The notes: generated by a model not told the origin, from the letters alone. A stretch of DNA of 64,000 nucleotides from CAXBMB01 sp052078155 (GCA_052078155.1 JBQJBP010000001.1:1860001-1924000), one strand, 5' to 3'; shown: positions 42,490 through 50,760, numbered from the stretch's first letter. Translations and numbers: made by a program.

Positions 42490-43759
42490 ACTCGATAGGT
42501 CGTCGCCGTTGAAAAGACGCGGAATTCGTTCCTTGAAAATCCAACAAAAGAAGCAATTTTCTGATTGAACACCAGAAAGAGCTACGAAAACTTCTGCAAC
42601 ACAAGAATCCTATCTAAAGCACCTGTTTAGAAAGGAAAATCATCAACGGGTGTGATTTCCGATGCCTCAGAATCAGCTGGAAGGGGAATTTTCGCAACAA
42701 TGCAGAGGTTTACGATGTCGTCACGATCCATGAACAACACCTGTGAGCGCTTGTTTGCATCCAACCGATTGCCAAGCCAGTTTTTTGCAGCTTTGGTGAT
42801 TTCACCCCCACACGCGATAAAGGCATGATCTACTAGCACTCGCTTCGAGACTTCTGGATCAAAAATTTCATGCCCGAGCATCATCGTTGTTTGGTTTAGT
42901 ATCTCGGCAATGTTTGAGTTCGAACCGATAGATCGTCCCGATGAATCGAGCTTTCCTTTTTTAGCCTGCAAGCCGAAGTAAAGCAGGTGTTGAGTAGGTA
43001 GCGTGTAACGCATCCATAAATCTTTACCATACTCCAAAGCCTTATCTTTATGGCCAGTTACACTGATACGACTAAAACCAAGTTGACGGAAAAGCGGCAC
43101 AAGAACATCTTCTATCAACTGATCCTCAGTGCAAATCTCTAAAAAGTCTTCAAACTGTTTTCGGCGAAGTAATTCGCCTTCAGATAAGGGCCTGTGAGGA
43201 TTTACTTGTGGCAACAATCTATGGCTTGTGCCCTTGTTTAATAGGTAGCAATTATTGTCCTCCCCGTAGAAAGCTTGAAATCCCTCTCGCGACAGCACAT
43301 TGTTTAGCATCCCAAGAGCTTTTGACCTGTATCTGTCTTCGTTAAATGCATCGGCTTGGTCCATAAGTGTATTTACAACTCTTAAAAAAGTATCCGGCGG
43401 AAGGTCGGGACTAATAGAAGGTTGGTCTAAAATTGTCTCAAGAGTCTCAGCGACCCATCTCTTGCGAGTCGATCCATCGTGAACAAAATCCGTATCTGCA
43501 TCCGCAAAGAAATCAGTCAGCGCTGAACTACTGCGATACTGAAATACTGATGTTTCACTGTCAAAATTACCACAAATCATGTCGGCAATTTCACTAAGAC
43601 TACGGCGTTTAAACTTCATCAGTTGATCAACTCGAAGGTGCATAAAGTTTATGTTACAGGTTAGATTGCAAGCACCATAAGAATGCCGTAAAGCGCCAAT
43701 GCCCGCAATTAGTTACAGGGCAATAATCAATACAAAGAAGGAAATTCAAGACTAACTGA
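42486..43759. mobile_element. AT-rich insertion of about 1.27 kb between the 73-bp direct repeats
   Basis: The segment is visibly more AT-rich than both flanks. It contains one gene and about 135 and 115 bases of non-coding ends, and is bounded by perfect 73-bp direct repeats of the host gene's 3' end. This is the pattern of an element integrated into, and restoring, a gene end. No integrase, transposase or transposon-type inverted repeat is visible inside, so it would have to have been moved by enzymes supplied elsewhere or by homologous recombination. Confidence 0.7.
42627..43643 (-). CDS. Predicted defence protein: AbiJ-type N-terminal domain plus restriction-endonuclease-like C-terminus
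   Basis: The only gene of the insertion, encoding 338 residues with AT-rich codons unlike its neighbours. The N-terminal half (LSEIADMICGNFDSETSVFQYRS, FFADADTDFVHDGSTRKRW, LNNVLSREGFQAFYGEDN) resembles the AbiJ N-terminal family seen in abortive-infection proteins. The C-terminal half has EYGKDLWMRYTLPTQHLLYFGLQAKKGK, a D...QxK arrangement like Mrr-type nucleases, and continues IFDPEVSKRVLVDHAFIACGGEITKAAKNWLG. I infer a phage-defence role and a nuclease activity; neither is shown. ATG 43643 lacks a clear ribosome-binding site, and ATG 43619 is an alternative start. Confidence 0.6.
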   Translation of the reverse strand: MHLRVDQLMKFKRRSLSEIADMICGNFDSETSVFQYRSSSALTDFFADADTDFVHDGSTRKRWVAETLETILDQPSISPDLPPDTFLRVVNTLMDQADAFNEDRYRSKALGMLNNVLSREGFQAFYGEDNNCYLLNKGTSHRLLPQVNPHRPLSEGELLRRKQFEDFLEICTEDQLIEDVLVPLFRQLGFSRISVTGHKDKALEYGKDLWMRYTLPTQHLLYFGLQAKKGKLDSSGRSIGSNSNIAEILNQTTMMLGHEIFDPEVSKRVLVDHAFIACGGEITKAAKNWLGNRLDANKRSQVLFMDRDDIVNLCIVAKIPLPADSEASEITPVDDFPF

Positions 43760-43832
43760 TCTTTGGCAAACTGCGGGCGGCACAGCGCCACAGCCCTCAT
43801 GTTTACGACCCGGAAAACCTGCGCCTGAAATC
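43760..43832 (+). repeat. 73-bp direct repeat, right copy
   Basis: This is a perfect duplicate of 42413-42485. It is followed by CTGAAGGAACACC, so it encodes the same final residues and a TGA stop. It probably represents the original chromosomal end of the DMGDH-like gene. No start codon or upstream coding sequence accompanies it. Confidence 0.95.
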
Positions 43833-43920
43833 CTGAAGGAACACCATAGGACGACCACATCTCGCCGGGTGATAACGGACAAGGGATTCAGCTGCTGGTT
43901 TCGTCACGAGATCGCTGCCC

Positions 43921-43934
43921 ACCGATCATGCTCT
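43921..43934 (-). repeat. Possible terminal remnant of the dispersed element
   Basis: The complement reads AGAGCATGATCGGT, identical over 14 bases to the left end of the dispersed elements. It is alone, with no second end or stems, so it may be chance or a decayed copy. The rest of 43833-44079, before the MFS gene, shows no gene. Confidence 0.3.
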
Positions 43935-44079
43935 AACGCCAGCAGGCCTGTTCCTTTTCTGCCAGGGGTTGTTAGATTGGTTTTTCAGCTAAACCACTCC
44001 CTCACTGTGTTTCCTATCGGCAAGACAGGTGAACCTGCAGTACTGTCAGCCGCATAACAGTTGAAAACGAGGCCACAGC

Positions 44080-45294
44080 ATGAGTCAGCAGACTGTCGAA
44101 TTACCTGCCTATCGCTGGGTCATCGTCTTTTCTGGGGCCCTGATCTTTGCGCTGGCCATGGGGTCCATCGTCAATGGCCTTTCGGCCTATCTGGTTCCGC
44201 TGGAACAGCTCTATGGCTGGGAAAGGGCCGATGTTTCCCTGATAAACGTTGCCGGCATTGTCGGTGTTGCCTTTGGCGGACTGGCCATGGGGGCTCTGGC
44301 TGACCGGATCGGTGTCCGGCCCGTTGTCCTGTTTGGCAGTGCGGTCCTGGGGACGACTTATCTGGCCTCCTCTCTGGCAGATCAGCTCTGGCAGTATTAC
44401 ACGCTGATGTTTCTGGCAGGCTTTTTTGGCGCCGCCGGCATCTATGCGCCCATCATGTCCCTGGTTGGAAAGTGGTTTCCTGTCGGTGCCGGGCTGGCCA
44501 TCGGCATTGCCTCAGCCGGACAGGCCCTGGGGCAAGGGGGGGTGCCCTTCGGGTCCGCCTTTTTGATTGAAGCCTACGGCGTTTCCTGGGCCTTCGCTCT
44601 CACCGGCGGGCTGATGCTGCTGGTCCTGATCCCCCTGGCCATTCTGCTCAAACCCGCCGATGCGGCCCAGACCTCCCTTGCTGCCGGGGTGCAGAACAAA
44701 ACCTATCCGCCCTTCCGGCTGGTGGTGCCGACCATGTGCCTGGCGATCCTGCTGTGCTGCACCTGCATGTCCGTGCCCTTGATGCACCTGGTGCCACACA
44801 TTCAGGACAAGGGCTTCAGCGCCGATGAAGCCGGAGGTGTCATTTTCATCATGCTGATGGTCGGTGTTCTGGGGCGGGTGGCTTTCGGCAAGCTGGCAGA
44901 CATGATCGGGCCGATCCCGGCTTACATGTCAGCCACCGCCTGGATGACACTGCTGATCTACGGCTTCATCCTGATAGATGACCTGACGGTCTTTTATCTC
45001 TACGCCCCGCTTTACGGCTTTGGCTATGCCGGGGTCATGACCGGCGTTCTGGCCACAGCCGCCGCCTACACAGACCCCTCCCGCCGGGCCTTTGCCATGG
45101 GCATCATCATGATGTTCGGCTGGTTCGGTCACGCCAACGGCGGCTTCCTGGGCGGCTTTTTCTATGACCTGACAACAGACTATGCCCTGTCCTATGGCAT
45201 CGCGGCTCTGACGGGTGTGCTGAACCTGATGGTCGTTGCCGCGCTCTACTGGAAAATCAAAGGACCAGGTGGCGCCTTGCCCGCCCGCGCCTGA
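44080..45294 (+). CDS. MFS transporter (OFA/monocarboxylate-type)
   Basis: This is a twelve-helix MFS carrier of 404 residues starting YRWVIVFSGALIFALAMGSIVNGLSAYLVPL, with GALADRIGVRPVVLFGSAVLG as the first signature loop and GVLGRVAFGKLADMIGP as the repeat in the second half. The pattern AAGIYAPIMSLVGKWFPVGAGLAIGIASAGQALG is typical of the oxalate/formate and monocarboxylate-like group. In this locus it probably imports the carboxylated substrate of the surrounding catabolic genes. The insertion now separates it from the DMGDH-like gene, which may have weakened or abolished read-through transcription. Confidence 0.9.
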   Translation: MSQQTVELPAYRWVIVFSGALIFALAMGSIVNGLSAYLVPLEQLYGWERADVSLINVAGIVGVAFGGLAMGALADRIGVRPVVLFGSAVLGTTYLASSLADQLWQYYTLMFLAGFFGAAGIYAPIMSLVGKWFPVGAGLAIGIASAGQALGQGGVPFGSAFLIEAYGVSWAFALTGGLMLLVLIPLAILLKPADAAQTSLAAGVQNKTYPPFRLVVPTMCLAILLCCTCMSVPLMHLVPHIQDKGFSADEAGGVIFIMLMVGVLGRVAFGKLADMIGPIPAYMSATAWMTLLIYGFILIDDLTVFYLYAPLYGFGYAGVMTGVLATAAAYTDPSRRAFAMGIIMMFGWFGHANGGFLGGFFYDLTTDYALSYGIAALTGVLNLMVVAALYWKIKGPGGALPARA

Positions 45295-45407
45295 GCCATT
45301 GAGCCCGTCCGCCGCACGCCCTTCCCAATCCGATCTGGTTCAGGCTCCCCCGCTCACACCTCACGAATGCGCAGAAGTCAGGTTGCCGGAGCGACAGGTT
45401 GCCCGAG

Positions 45408-46568
45408 CTAATAGACCAGGCTCTCCACCAGCGGCTGACCAGCGGGGATGCGGTTCCAGGACAAAGGGCTCAGATCCAGGCTTTGATAGCTGCCTGTCGT
45501 GATCAGTTCGGCGACCCCGCGCCCGATGGCGGGGGCATGCATCACCCCATGGCCGGAAAAGCCGGTGGCAAAGATCAGATTCCCCAGGCCGTCATGAGGA
45601 CCGATGATCCCATTGTGGTCCAGAGTGTTGACCTCGTAGTGCCCGGCCCAGGCCCGTTCCAGCCGAAGCTGTTCCATGGCCGGGATACGCTGGGCCAAGG
45701 CAGGCCAGAAGGTGCTTTCCATCAGATGATGATGGGGCTCAAAATCACCATCAGCGTCGTGATCTTCCTCAGCCGGAGGCTCCAGGCCGCCGATGAAGCC
45801 TTCGCCCTCCGGGCGCATCCAGATGCCCGAGGTATCAAACAACATGGGCAGGCCTTCTGCGGCGACCGGCGCGCGAAAGGAAAAGACGCTGCGTTTGCGC
45901 GGCACCACCGGCACATCAATGCCCGCTGACGCCATGAGGCGCCCCGACCAGGCTCCGGCTGCCATAACCAGACTGTCACACGGCACAACTTCGCCGCCTG
46001 TCAGCACCACGCCGCTAACCCGGTCCTTCTCGACCACCACGCGGGCCGCCTCGGCTTCCAGAAAATCGACATTCAGACGCCGCGCCTCCCGTCGGGCGAG
46101 GGTCAGGAGGCTCCAGGCATCAAACCAGCCTTCCCCGGTCTGTCCCAAAGTTCCAAAGTCCACATCCTGAAACGCCATAAGCGGAAACCGCTCTGCCAGC
46201 TCCTGGCTGTTCAAGAATGCAATCTCTGCCCCCAATGACTGTTGCTGGGTCAACTGGGCCTGACGCAACGCACGGTTCGCCTCCTGCCCCAGGATCAGAT
46301 AGCCCTGCTCCCGGTAACCCAGATCGGCATCGGCCCCAAAATGCTGCGTGATGTTGCGCAGAAAGGCCACGCCATAAAGGCTCATCTGGATGTTGATGGC
46401 CGTGGCAAACTGCAGACGAATGCTGGCTGCAGACAAAGCGGTGGAGCAATACTGATAGCTGGGGTCTTTCTCCAGAACCGTCAGTTGTCCCTCAAACCCC
46501 AGCCGACGCAAAAACCAGGCTGAGAAACAGCCCAGAATGCCACCGCCGACAATTAGAACCTTTTGCAC
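45408..46568 (-). CDS. FAD-dependent glycine/D-amino-acid oxidase family protein (DAO)
   Basis: This is a 386-residue DAO-fold flavoenzyme. The dinucleotide motif is VLIVGGGILGCFSAWFLRRLG, and SLVMAAGAWSGRLMASAG is the family block around the FAD. SGIWMRPEGEGFIGGLEPP and LIFATGFSGHGVMHAPAIGRGVAELI close the fold. It belongs to the sarcosine oxidase/N-methyl amino acid oxidase branch, so it probably oxidises an N-methyl or D-amino acid. It follows the TPP enzyme beta gene by 36 bases on the same strand, so the three form an operon. Confidence 0.88.
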   Translation of the reverse strand: MQKVLIVGGGILGCFSAWFLRRLGFEGQLTVLEKDPSYQYCSTALSAASIRLQFATAINIQMSLYGVAFLRNITQHFGADADLGYREQGYLILGQEANRALRQAQLTQQQSLGAEIAFLNSQELAERFPLMAFQDVDFGTLGQTGEGWFDAWSLLTLARREARRLNVDFLEAEAARVVVEKDRVSGVVLTGGEVVPCDSLVMAAGAWSGRLMASAGIDVPVVPRKRSVFSFRAPVAAEGLPMLFDTSGIWMRPEGEGFIGGLEPPAEEDHDADGDFEPHHHLMESTFWPALAQRIPAMEQLRLERAWAGHYEVNTLDHNGIIGPHDGLGNLIFATGFSGHGVMHAPAIGRGVAELITTGSYQSLDLSPLSWNRIPAGQPLVESLVY

Positions 46569-46604
46569 GGCCTCTCCCCTCTTGCTCCTGTCCGCCTTGG
46601 CCTG

Positions 46605-47204
46605 TCAGTTGGGGGCGAAGCCCAGATGTCCACGCAAACGGTTCTTGATAAAGACAGCATCCCGGGGCGGCAGTGACCGGGGCAAAGGATCCGCATTGAT
46701 CTTAAGCACAAACAGACGGGGGCCCTCTGCGGGCTGGGCGAGCTGCGGGCAAAGCTCCTCCACCTCTTCCAGCTCCCGAAGGACCCGGGTGTCGGCAAAT
46801 CCGCTGGCCCGGGCCACGGCCGCAAAATCAATGCCCTGCCCCGTGTGACTTTGCTGCATGCCCGTTTCCCCAAAGTGCTGGTTGTCCAGCACGACAATGT
46901 CCAGATTGCGGGGGCAGGCAACAGAGATGGTGGCAAGCGACCCAAAAGCCATCAGCATTTCGCCATCACCGGTGATCACCATGACCTTCTTGTCGGGTTG
47001 CGCCTGGGCCAGTCCCAGGCCGGTCAGGGCCGCGCCGCCCATTGCCCCCCAGAGGTAATAGACCTCATCCCTGTCGCCAGCGGCGTGAACGTCGTAACTG
47101 GGGGAGCCCAGCCCGGTCACCACCAGGGCCTCTCCTTTGTGTGCCATCAGCGTTGCCACGGCAACACGGCGGTCGATCGTCCGGTTTTCCAAGTCGCTTA
47201 CCAT
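46605..47204 (-). CDS. TPP-dependent decarboxylase, beta (TPP-binding) subunit
   Basis: The 199-residue product has the diphosphate-binding domain of two-subunit TPP enzymes such as sulfopyruvate or phosphonopyruvate decarboxylase. The TPP motif is ITGDGEMLMAFGSLATISVACPRNLDIVVLDN (GDG...N), preceded by YYLWGAMGGAALTGLGLAQA and followed by QHFGETGMQQSHTGQGIDFAAVARASGF. Its ATG at 47204 lies inside the end of the alpha gene, an overlap that indicates coupled translation. Substrate is unknown; the context suggests a 2-oxoacid formed by the neighbouring oxidase. Confidence 0.87.
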   Translation of the reverse strand: MVSDLENRTIDRRVAVATLMAHKGEALVVTGLGSPSYDVHAAGDRDEVYYLWGAMGGAALTGLGLAQAQPDKKVMVITGDGEMLMAFGSLATISVACPRNLDIVVLDNQHFGETGMQQSHTGQGIDFAAVARASGFADTRVLRELEEVEELCPQLAQPAEGPRLFVLKINADPLPRSLPPRDAVFIKNRLRGHLGFAPN

Positions 47205-47749
47205 TTCTTTTTCCCCAACAAGCGCTGTCCGATCAGCACAGCGATCTGACCATCGCCGTCAAAGGCCATGGTGGTGGCCTGATCAACTGTTTCCACCAGA
47301 TCATCGGGTCTATCAGCCCGCAACACCTGCAGCCCCATGGCCTCCAGGCAGGTCTGGGTCGCCTGTCCCATGGGCACCTGCCAGGGATTGAACTCGTTCC
47401 ATTCGCCGCGCATGGTCACCAACAGCAACAGAGGCGTGCGGCTCTGGACCGGCAGAGACAACATGTTGATGCAGTTGCCAACCCCAGAGGATTGCATCAG
47501 AACCACGCTGCGCTGACCACCCAGCCAGGCTCCGGTGGCAAGGGCGATCCCTTCTTCTTCACTGGTCAGCACGGTGCTGATGACCTCAGGGTCAGCCGCA
47601 AAGAGGTTGATCAAACGAGCGTGACCGGCATCCGGCACATAAGACATCCGGGTAACCCCGGCTGCTTTCAGATTGTCATAGATCGCCAGCGGCCAGTCGT
47701 CGCTTGCCCTGGCCTCGTCGGCATCCGTTTTCCCGGCATGAGATCCCAC
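47198..47749 (-). CDS. TPP-dependent decarboxylase, alpha (pyrimidine-binding) subunit
   Basis: The 183-residue product is the partner of the beta subunit. It contains the PYR domain with the cofactor-activating Glu in VLTSEEEGIALATGAWLGGQRSVVLMQSSGVGNCIN, after MSYVPDAGHARLINLFAADPEVISTVL, and LLVTMRGEWNEFNPWQVPMGQATQTCLEAMG. The pattern is that of ComD/phosphonopyruvate decarboxylase N-terminal halves, here as a separate polypeptide. The start is GTG 47749, with AAGGGA about seven bases upstream. The gene is divergent from the LysR gene, 114 bases away. Confidence 0.85.
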   Translation of the reverse strand: MGSHAGKTDADEARASDDWPLAIYDNLKAAGVTRMSYVPDAGHARLINLFAADPEVISTVLTSEEEGIALATGAWLGGQRSVVLMQSSGVGNCINMLSLPVQSRTPLLLLVTMRGEWNEFNPWQVPMGQATQTCLEAMGLQVLRADRPDDLVETVDQATTMAFDGDGQIAVLIGQRLLGKKKW

Positions 47750-47840
47750 GGTGTTCTGTCCCTTGCTTGACTGTCTTTGATTCTCTTCCTTCCGGTGTAG
47801 CTTCTTTTGAGCTAAACAACATCGATCGTTTTTGCTGTTC

Positions 47841-47863
47841 AGCTATAGCGAAGTTATATAGCT
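47841..47863. promoter_or_regulatory. Inverted repeat directly before the LysR start (candidate operator)
   Basis: AGCTATA (47841-47847) and TATAGCT (47857-47863) form a perfect 7-bp inverted repeat with a 9-base spacer, touching the ATG of the LysR gene at 47864. LysR proteins usually bind T-N11-A palindromes in the divergent control region, so this is a plausible autoregulatory site. The gene has no clear Shine-Dalgarno sequence because the operator occupies its place. Confidence 0.55.
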
Positions 47864-48793
47864 ATGGAACTTTCCCAACTGCGCACCCTGATCCACGTGG
47901 CGGAACTGGGCAGCCTGTCCAAGGCCGCAGACCGTCTGCATATCGCCCAGCCAGCCCTCAGCCGTCAGATACGCCTGCTGGAGGCCGAACTGGGGGGACA
48001 GCTGTTTGACCGTCACGGCCGCGGCATGACCCTGAATGACAGAGGCCAGGAAGTGCTGCGCCACGCTTACCGCATCACCGCAGAGCTGCAGGACATCCGG
48101 GCGGCTGTGGCTGATGAAAACGCGCCCTTAAGCGGCCATGTTTCCATCGGCATGCCGCCGACGGTGGCTGACATACTGACCGTGCCGCTGGTGTCGGTGT
48201 TTCAGGAACGTCACCCCGACGTCACCCTGCGGATCGTTGGCGCCTATTCAAGTTACCTGCTGGATTGGCTGCACAAAGGGGAAGTGGACGTGGCCATTCT
48301 CTTCGAAAGCAAGTCGGCCCGCTCCCTGCGGTCATCGCCGTTGCTGGAAGAAGACCTGCATCTGGTCGGGCCCGCCGATGCCGGACTTGAGGCTGGGCAG
48401 CCCGTAAACTTTGCAGATCTGGCCGGTGAGACCTTTCTGTTACCCAGCAGCGGCCACAGCCTGCGCAGCCTGCTGGACCAATGTGCCCGCAAGGCCGGCA
48501 TTCAGCTGACTGTGAAGGTGGAAGCCGACAGTTTCGAAACGCTGAAGAACCTGGTGGCGGCCCGCCACGGCATGACCATTTTGCCACTGGCTCCCATTCA
48601 GGACTCAATTGCCGCTGGCCGCCTCAGCCACGCCCCGCTGCACCACCCGGTTCCTTTGCGCCGCCTGATGCTCTCGCTGCCGTCAGACCGCCCCGCCAGC
48701 CGACTGGCTGGTTTTGCTGAACAGACCCTGATCACCGTGACGCGGGATCTGGTCAGGCAAGGTCACTGGCCAGCCCGATTGTCCTCAAGCTGA
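47864..48793 (+). CDS. LysR family transcriptional regulator
   Basis: The N-terminal helix-turn-helix (MELSQLRTLIHVAELGSLSKAADRLHIAQPALSRQIRLLEAELG) is diagnostic of LysR, and the C-terminal effector domain carries GHVSIGMPPTVADILTVPLVSVF and LPSSGHSLRSLLDQ. The length is 309 residues. It is divergent from the split TPP decarboxylase operon, so it probably controls that operon and perhaps the rest of the locus in response to a metabolite. The gene converges with trhP; their ends overlap by nine bases. Confidence 0.93.
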   Translation: MELSQLRTLIHVAELGSLSKAADRLHIAQPALSRQIRLLEAELGGQLFDRHGRGMTLNDRGQEVLRHAYRITAELQDIRAAVADENAPLSGHVSIGMPPTVADILTVPLVSVFQERHPDVTLRIVGAYSSYLLDWLHKGEVDVAILFESKSARSLRSSPLLEEDLHLVGPADAGLEAGQPVNFADLAGETFLLPSSGHSLRSLLDQCARKAGIQLTVKVEADSFETLKNLVAARHGMTILPLAPIQDSIAAGRLSHAPLHHPVPLRRLMLSLPSDRPASRLAGFAEQTLITVTRDLVRQGHWPARLSSS

Positions 48794-50608
48794 TTTGGCA
48801 GGCCTGTCATTCAGTTCCAGGGCTTGCTCAACGGCTGGTGCGGTCTCCGGGTTGTCTGCTGACAGCCCCAGTTCGACAATCTTCAGTTCGCGGGCTTCAG
48901 CTTTGCTCAGCAGTTCCCCCTGCTTGCGTTTCTGCAGGATCTCCCGGGCGCGGGCATAGGCCGGGTCCTGCCAGAAAATCAGGCAACCATTGCAGCCTTT
49001 GCCACAGCAGCCATCGGTTCCGACCCGATTGGTCTTGAAGCGCCGCGTTTGCCCGCCGTCTTCGATGGCGGCCACCAATCGCTCTCTCTGACGGTTATAG
49101 GCCGGATCATCCTGACGCTGCTTGATTTCCAGGGACTGGGCCAGCTTATCGAAGCGCACGCGGGCCCACTGCTCCTCTGTCAGGGCCTTTTCCTTGCGCA
49201 GGACAGAATAGGCCGGGAAGCGGGTTTTCAGGCCTGCCTGATCTTCCTGGTCGAAGAGGCTAAAGGGAAAACGGATCACACTCTGACTGCCGCCCTGGAT
49301 GACCTCTTTCACTTCACCATCCCTGGCCACCTCATAGCTGTAGGCCCGCAAGAGGACAGTTTCCCGGCTGATGGGGGAGACAAACTCCAGCACCTCCCCG
49401 GGCACCAGCTTGTTTTTCACCTCCACCAGAAAGGCGTCGTCGGTGACCTCCGTGACCACGCCGGCATACTCCCACTGAGCCAGCGATGCCGTATGCTCGT
49501 AGTCATGGGCGTAGTTGGTCAGTCGACCGTCGTGAAAAGCCAGGGTGTAGCCCCGGTTGCCGACGGATTCCAGCTCGCGCAGGTAGGGTTTGGGGTCCCA
49601 GTTTTCCGGATCGGCATAATAGTCATCAATGGCCATGCGGTAGGCCCGGGCAACAATGGCGCAGTAGTATTCGCTTTTGCCCCGACCTTCGACTTTGAGA
49701 GAGTCCACGCCAATGCGCAGATACTCATCCAGCCTGGGCATGATGCAGAGGTCTTTTGAATTGAGAATGTAAGACCCGCGCCCGTCTTCTTCGATGGGCA
49801 TCAACTCACCGGGACGGCAACCTTCTTCCAGCAGGAACTCAAAGAGATCGGCGTTGTTTTCATTGATATCCAGGGGCTGGACCGTGCCATCCTTCAGACG
49901 CAGCCGCACGCCGTAGTTCCAGCGGCAGGAATTGGCGCAGTTGCCCTGGTTGGCCCCACGCTCTGCCATGAAATTGGACAGCAGGCAGCGACCCGAATAG
50001 GTCATGCACATGGCCCCGTGCACGAAGGCCTCCAGCCTGATGTCCGGGCACTTTTCCCTGATATCTGACAGTTCTGCAAAAGAGACTTCGCGGGCCAGCA
50101 CACAGAGATCCGCCCCCTGAGCCTGCCAGAACTTCACCGACAGCCAGGAACTGACGTTGCTTTGAGTGGAAATGTGCAAACTCAGCTCCGGCGCGCGCTC
50201 CTTCACATACTGAAAGACCCCGGGATCGGCGATGATCAGACCATCGGGTTTCACCCGGCGCACGGTCTCAACGTACTCATCCAGCTTTGGGATGTCCTTG
50301 TTGTGGGAGAAGAGATTGAGCGTCAGGTAGGCCCGGCGACCATGGGCGTGACAGAACTCGACCCCTTCGATGACCTCTTCCAGAGAAAACTGCGACTTGG
50401 TGCGCAAGGACAGATCGGGCGTCCCCAGGTAGACCGCATCCGCGCCGTAAAGAATGGCCATCTTCAGCTTGCGCAGGTTGCCTGCGGGCATCAGTAGTTC
50501 GGAACGGCGCGGGTTCACTGCCCCTGCAGGATCGCCAGCAGAGTCAGGATTGGGGCTTTTGTCCCGGCAGGCCTCGCCTGAGGACGCCGGTTTGAGTGAG
50601 GAGGTCAT
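48785..50608 (-). CDS. trhP: U32-family protein TrhP (tRNA 5-hydroxyuridine formation)
   Basis: The pattern matches E. coli TrhP (YegQ), which with prephenate forms 5-hydroxyuridine at tRNA position 34. Family blocks are ELLMPAGNLRKLKMAILYGADAVYLG, AYLTLNLFSHN, GLIIADPGVF and LHISTQSNVSSWLSVKFWQAQGA. The core reads FVHGAMCMTYSGRCLLSNFMAERGANQGNCANSCRW, with Cys about 201, 208, 224 and 228 as likely Fe-S ligands. A C-terminal extension carries GTDGCCGKGCNGCLIF, four more cysteines absent from the E. coli protein. The 607-residue length exceeds YegQ by about 150. The N-terminal 30 residues are low-complexity. Confidence 0.88.
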   Translation of the reverse strand: MTSSLKPASSGEACRDKSPNPDSAGDPAGAVNPRRSELLMPAGNLRKLKMAILYGADAVYLGTPDLSLRTKSQFSLEEVIEGVEFCHAHGRRAYLTLNLFSHNKDIPKLDEYVETVRRVKPDGLIIADPGVFQYVKERAPELSLHISTQSNVSSWLSVKFWQAQGADLCVLAREVSFAELSDIREKCPDIRLEAFVHGAMCMTYSGRCLLSNFMAERGANQGNCANSCRWNYGVRLRLKDGTVQPLDINENNADLFEFLLEEGCRPGELMPIEEDGRGSYILNSKDLCIMPRLDEYLRIGVDSLKVEGRGKSEYYCAIVARAYRMAIDDYYADPENWDPKPYLRELESVGNRGYTLAFHDGRLTNYAHDYEHTASLAQWEYAGVVTEVTDDAFLVEVKNKLVPGEVLEFVSPISRETVLLRAYSYEVARDGEVKEVIQGGSQSVIRFPFSLFDQEDQAGLKTRFPAYSVLRKEKALTEEQWARVRFDKLAQSLEIKQRQDDPAYNRQRERLVAAIEDGGQTRRFKTNRVGTDGCCGKGCNGCLIFWQDPAYARAREILQKRKQGELLSKAEARELKIVELGLSADNPETAPAVEQALELNDRPAKSA

Positions 50609-50624
50609 GGGGCACCTGGGGGCA

Positions 50625-50760
50625 GGAGTATGATCGGTTTGGTTCGACGCACTTTGCGCTTGGAACCAAGCCGTGAATCATCCCCTAAGATATTGAAAAG
50701 AGGCAAATTCACGCTCCAAGCGTTATCACCTGGTAAGTCCACTAAAAGCGAATTGACTCT
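50625..50760 (+). repeat. Dispersed palindromic element, copy D
   Basis: This full-length 136-bp copy begins 17 bases upstream of the trhP start. It has GAGTATGATCGGTTTGG and AAGCGAATTGACTCT as ends. Stem I pairs GGTTTGGTT with AACCAAGCC, where copy B pairs GGTTTAGTT with AACTAAACC. This is a compensatory A-T to G-C change. Stem II (CGTGAAT with ATTCACG, AGAGG region) is conserved. Confidence 0.85.

Noticed and set aside
42486..43759. Canonical insertion sequence or transposon
   Set aside because: No transposase, no terminal inverted repeats and a 73-bp target-like duplication, far longer than IS target-site duplications.
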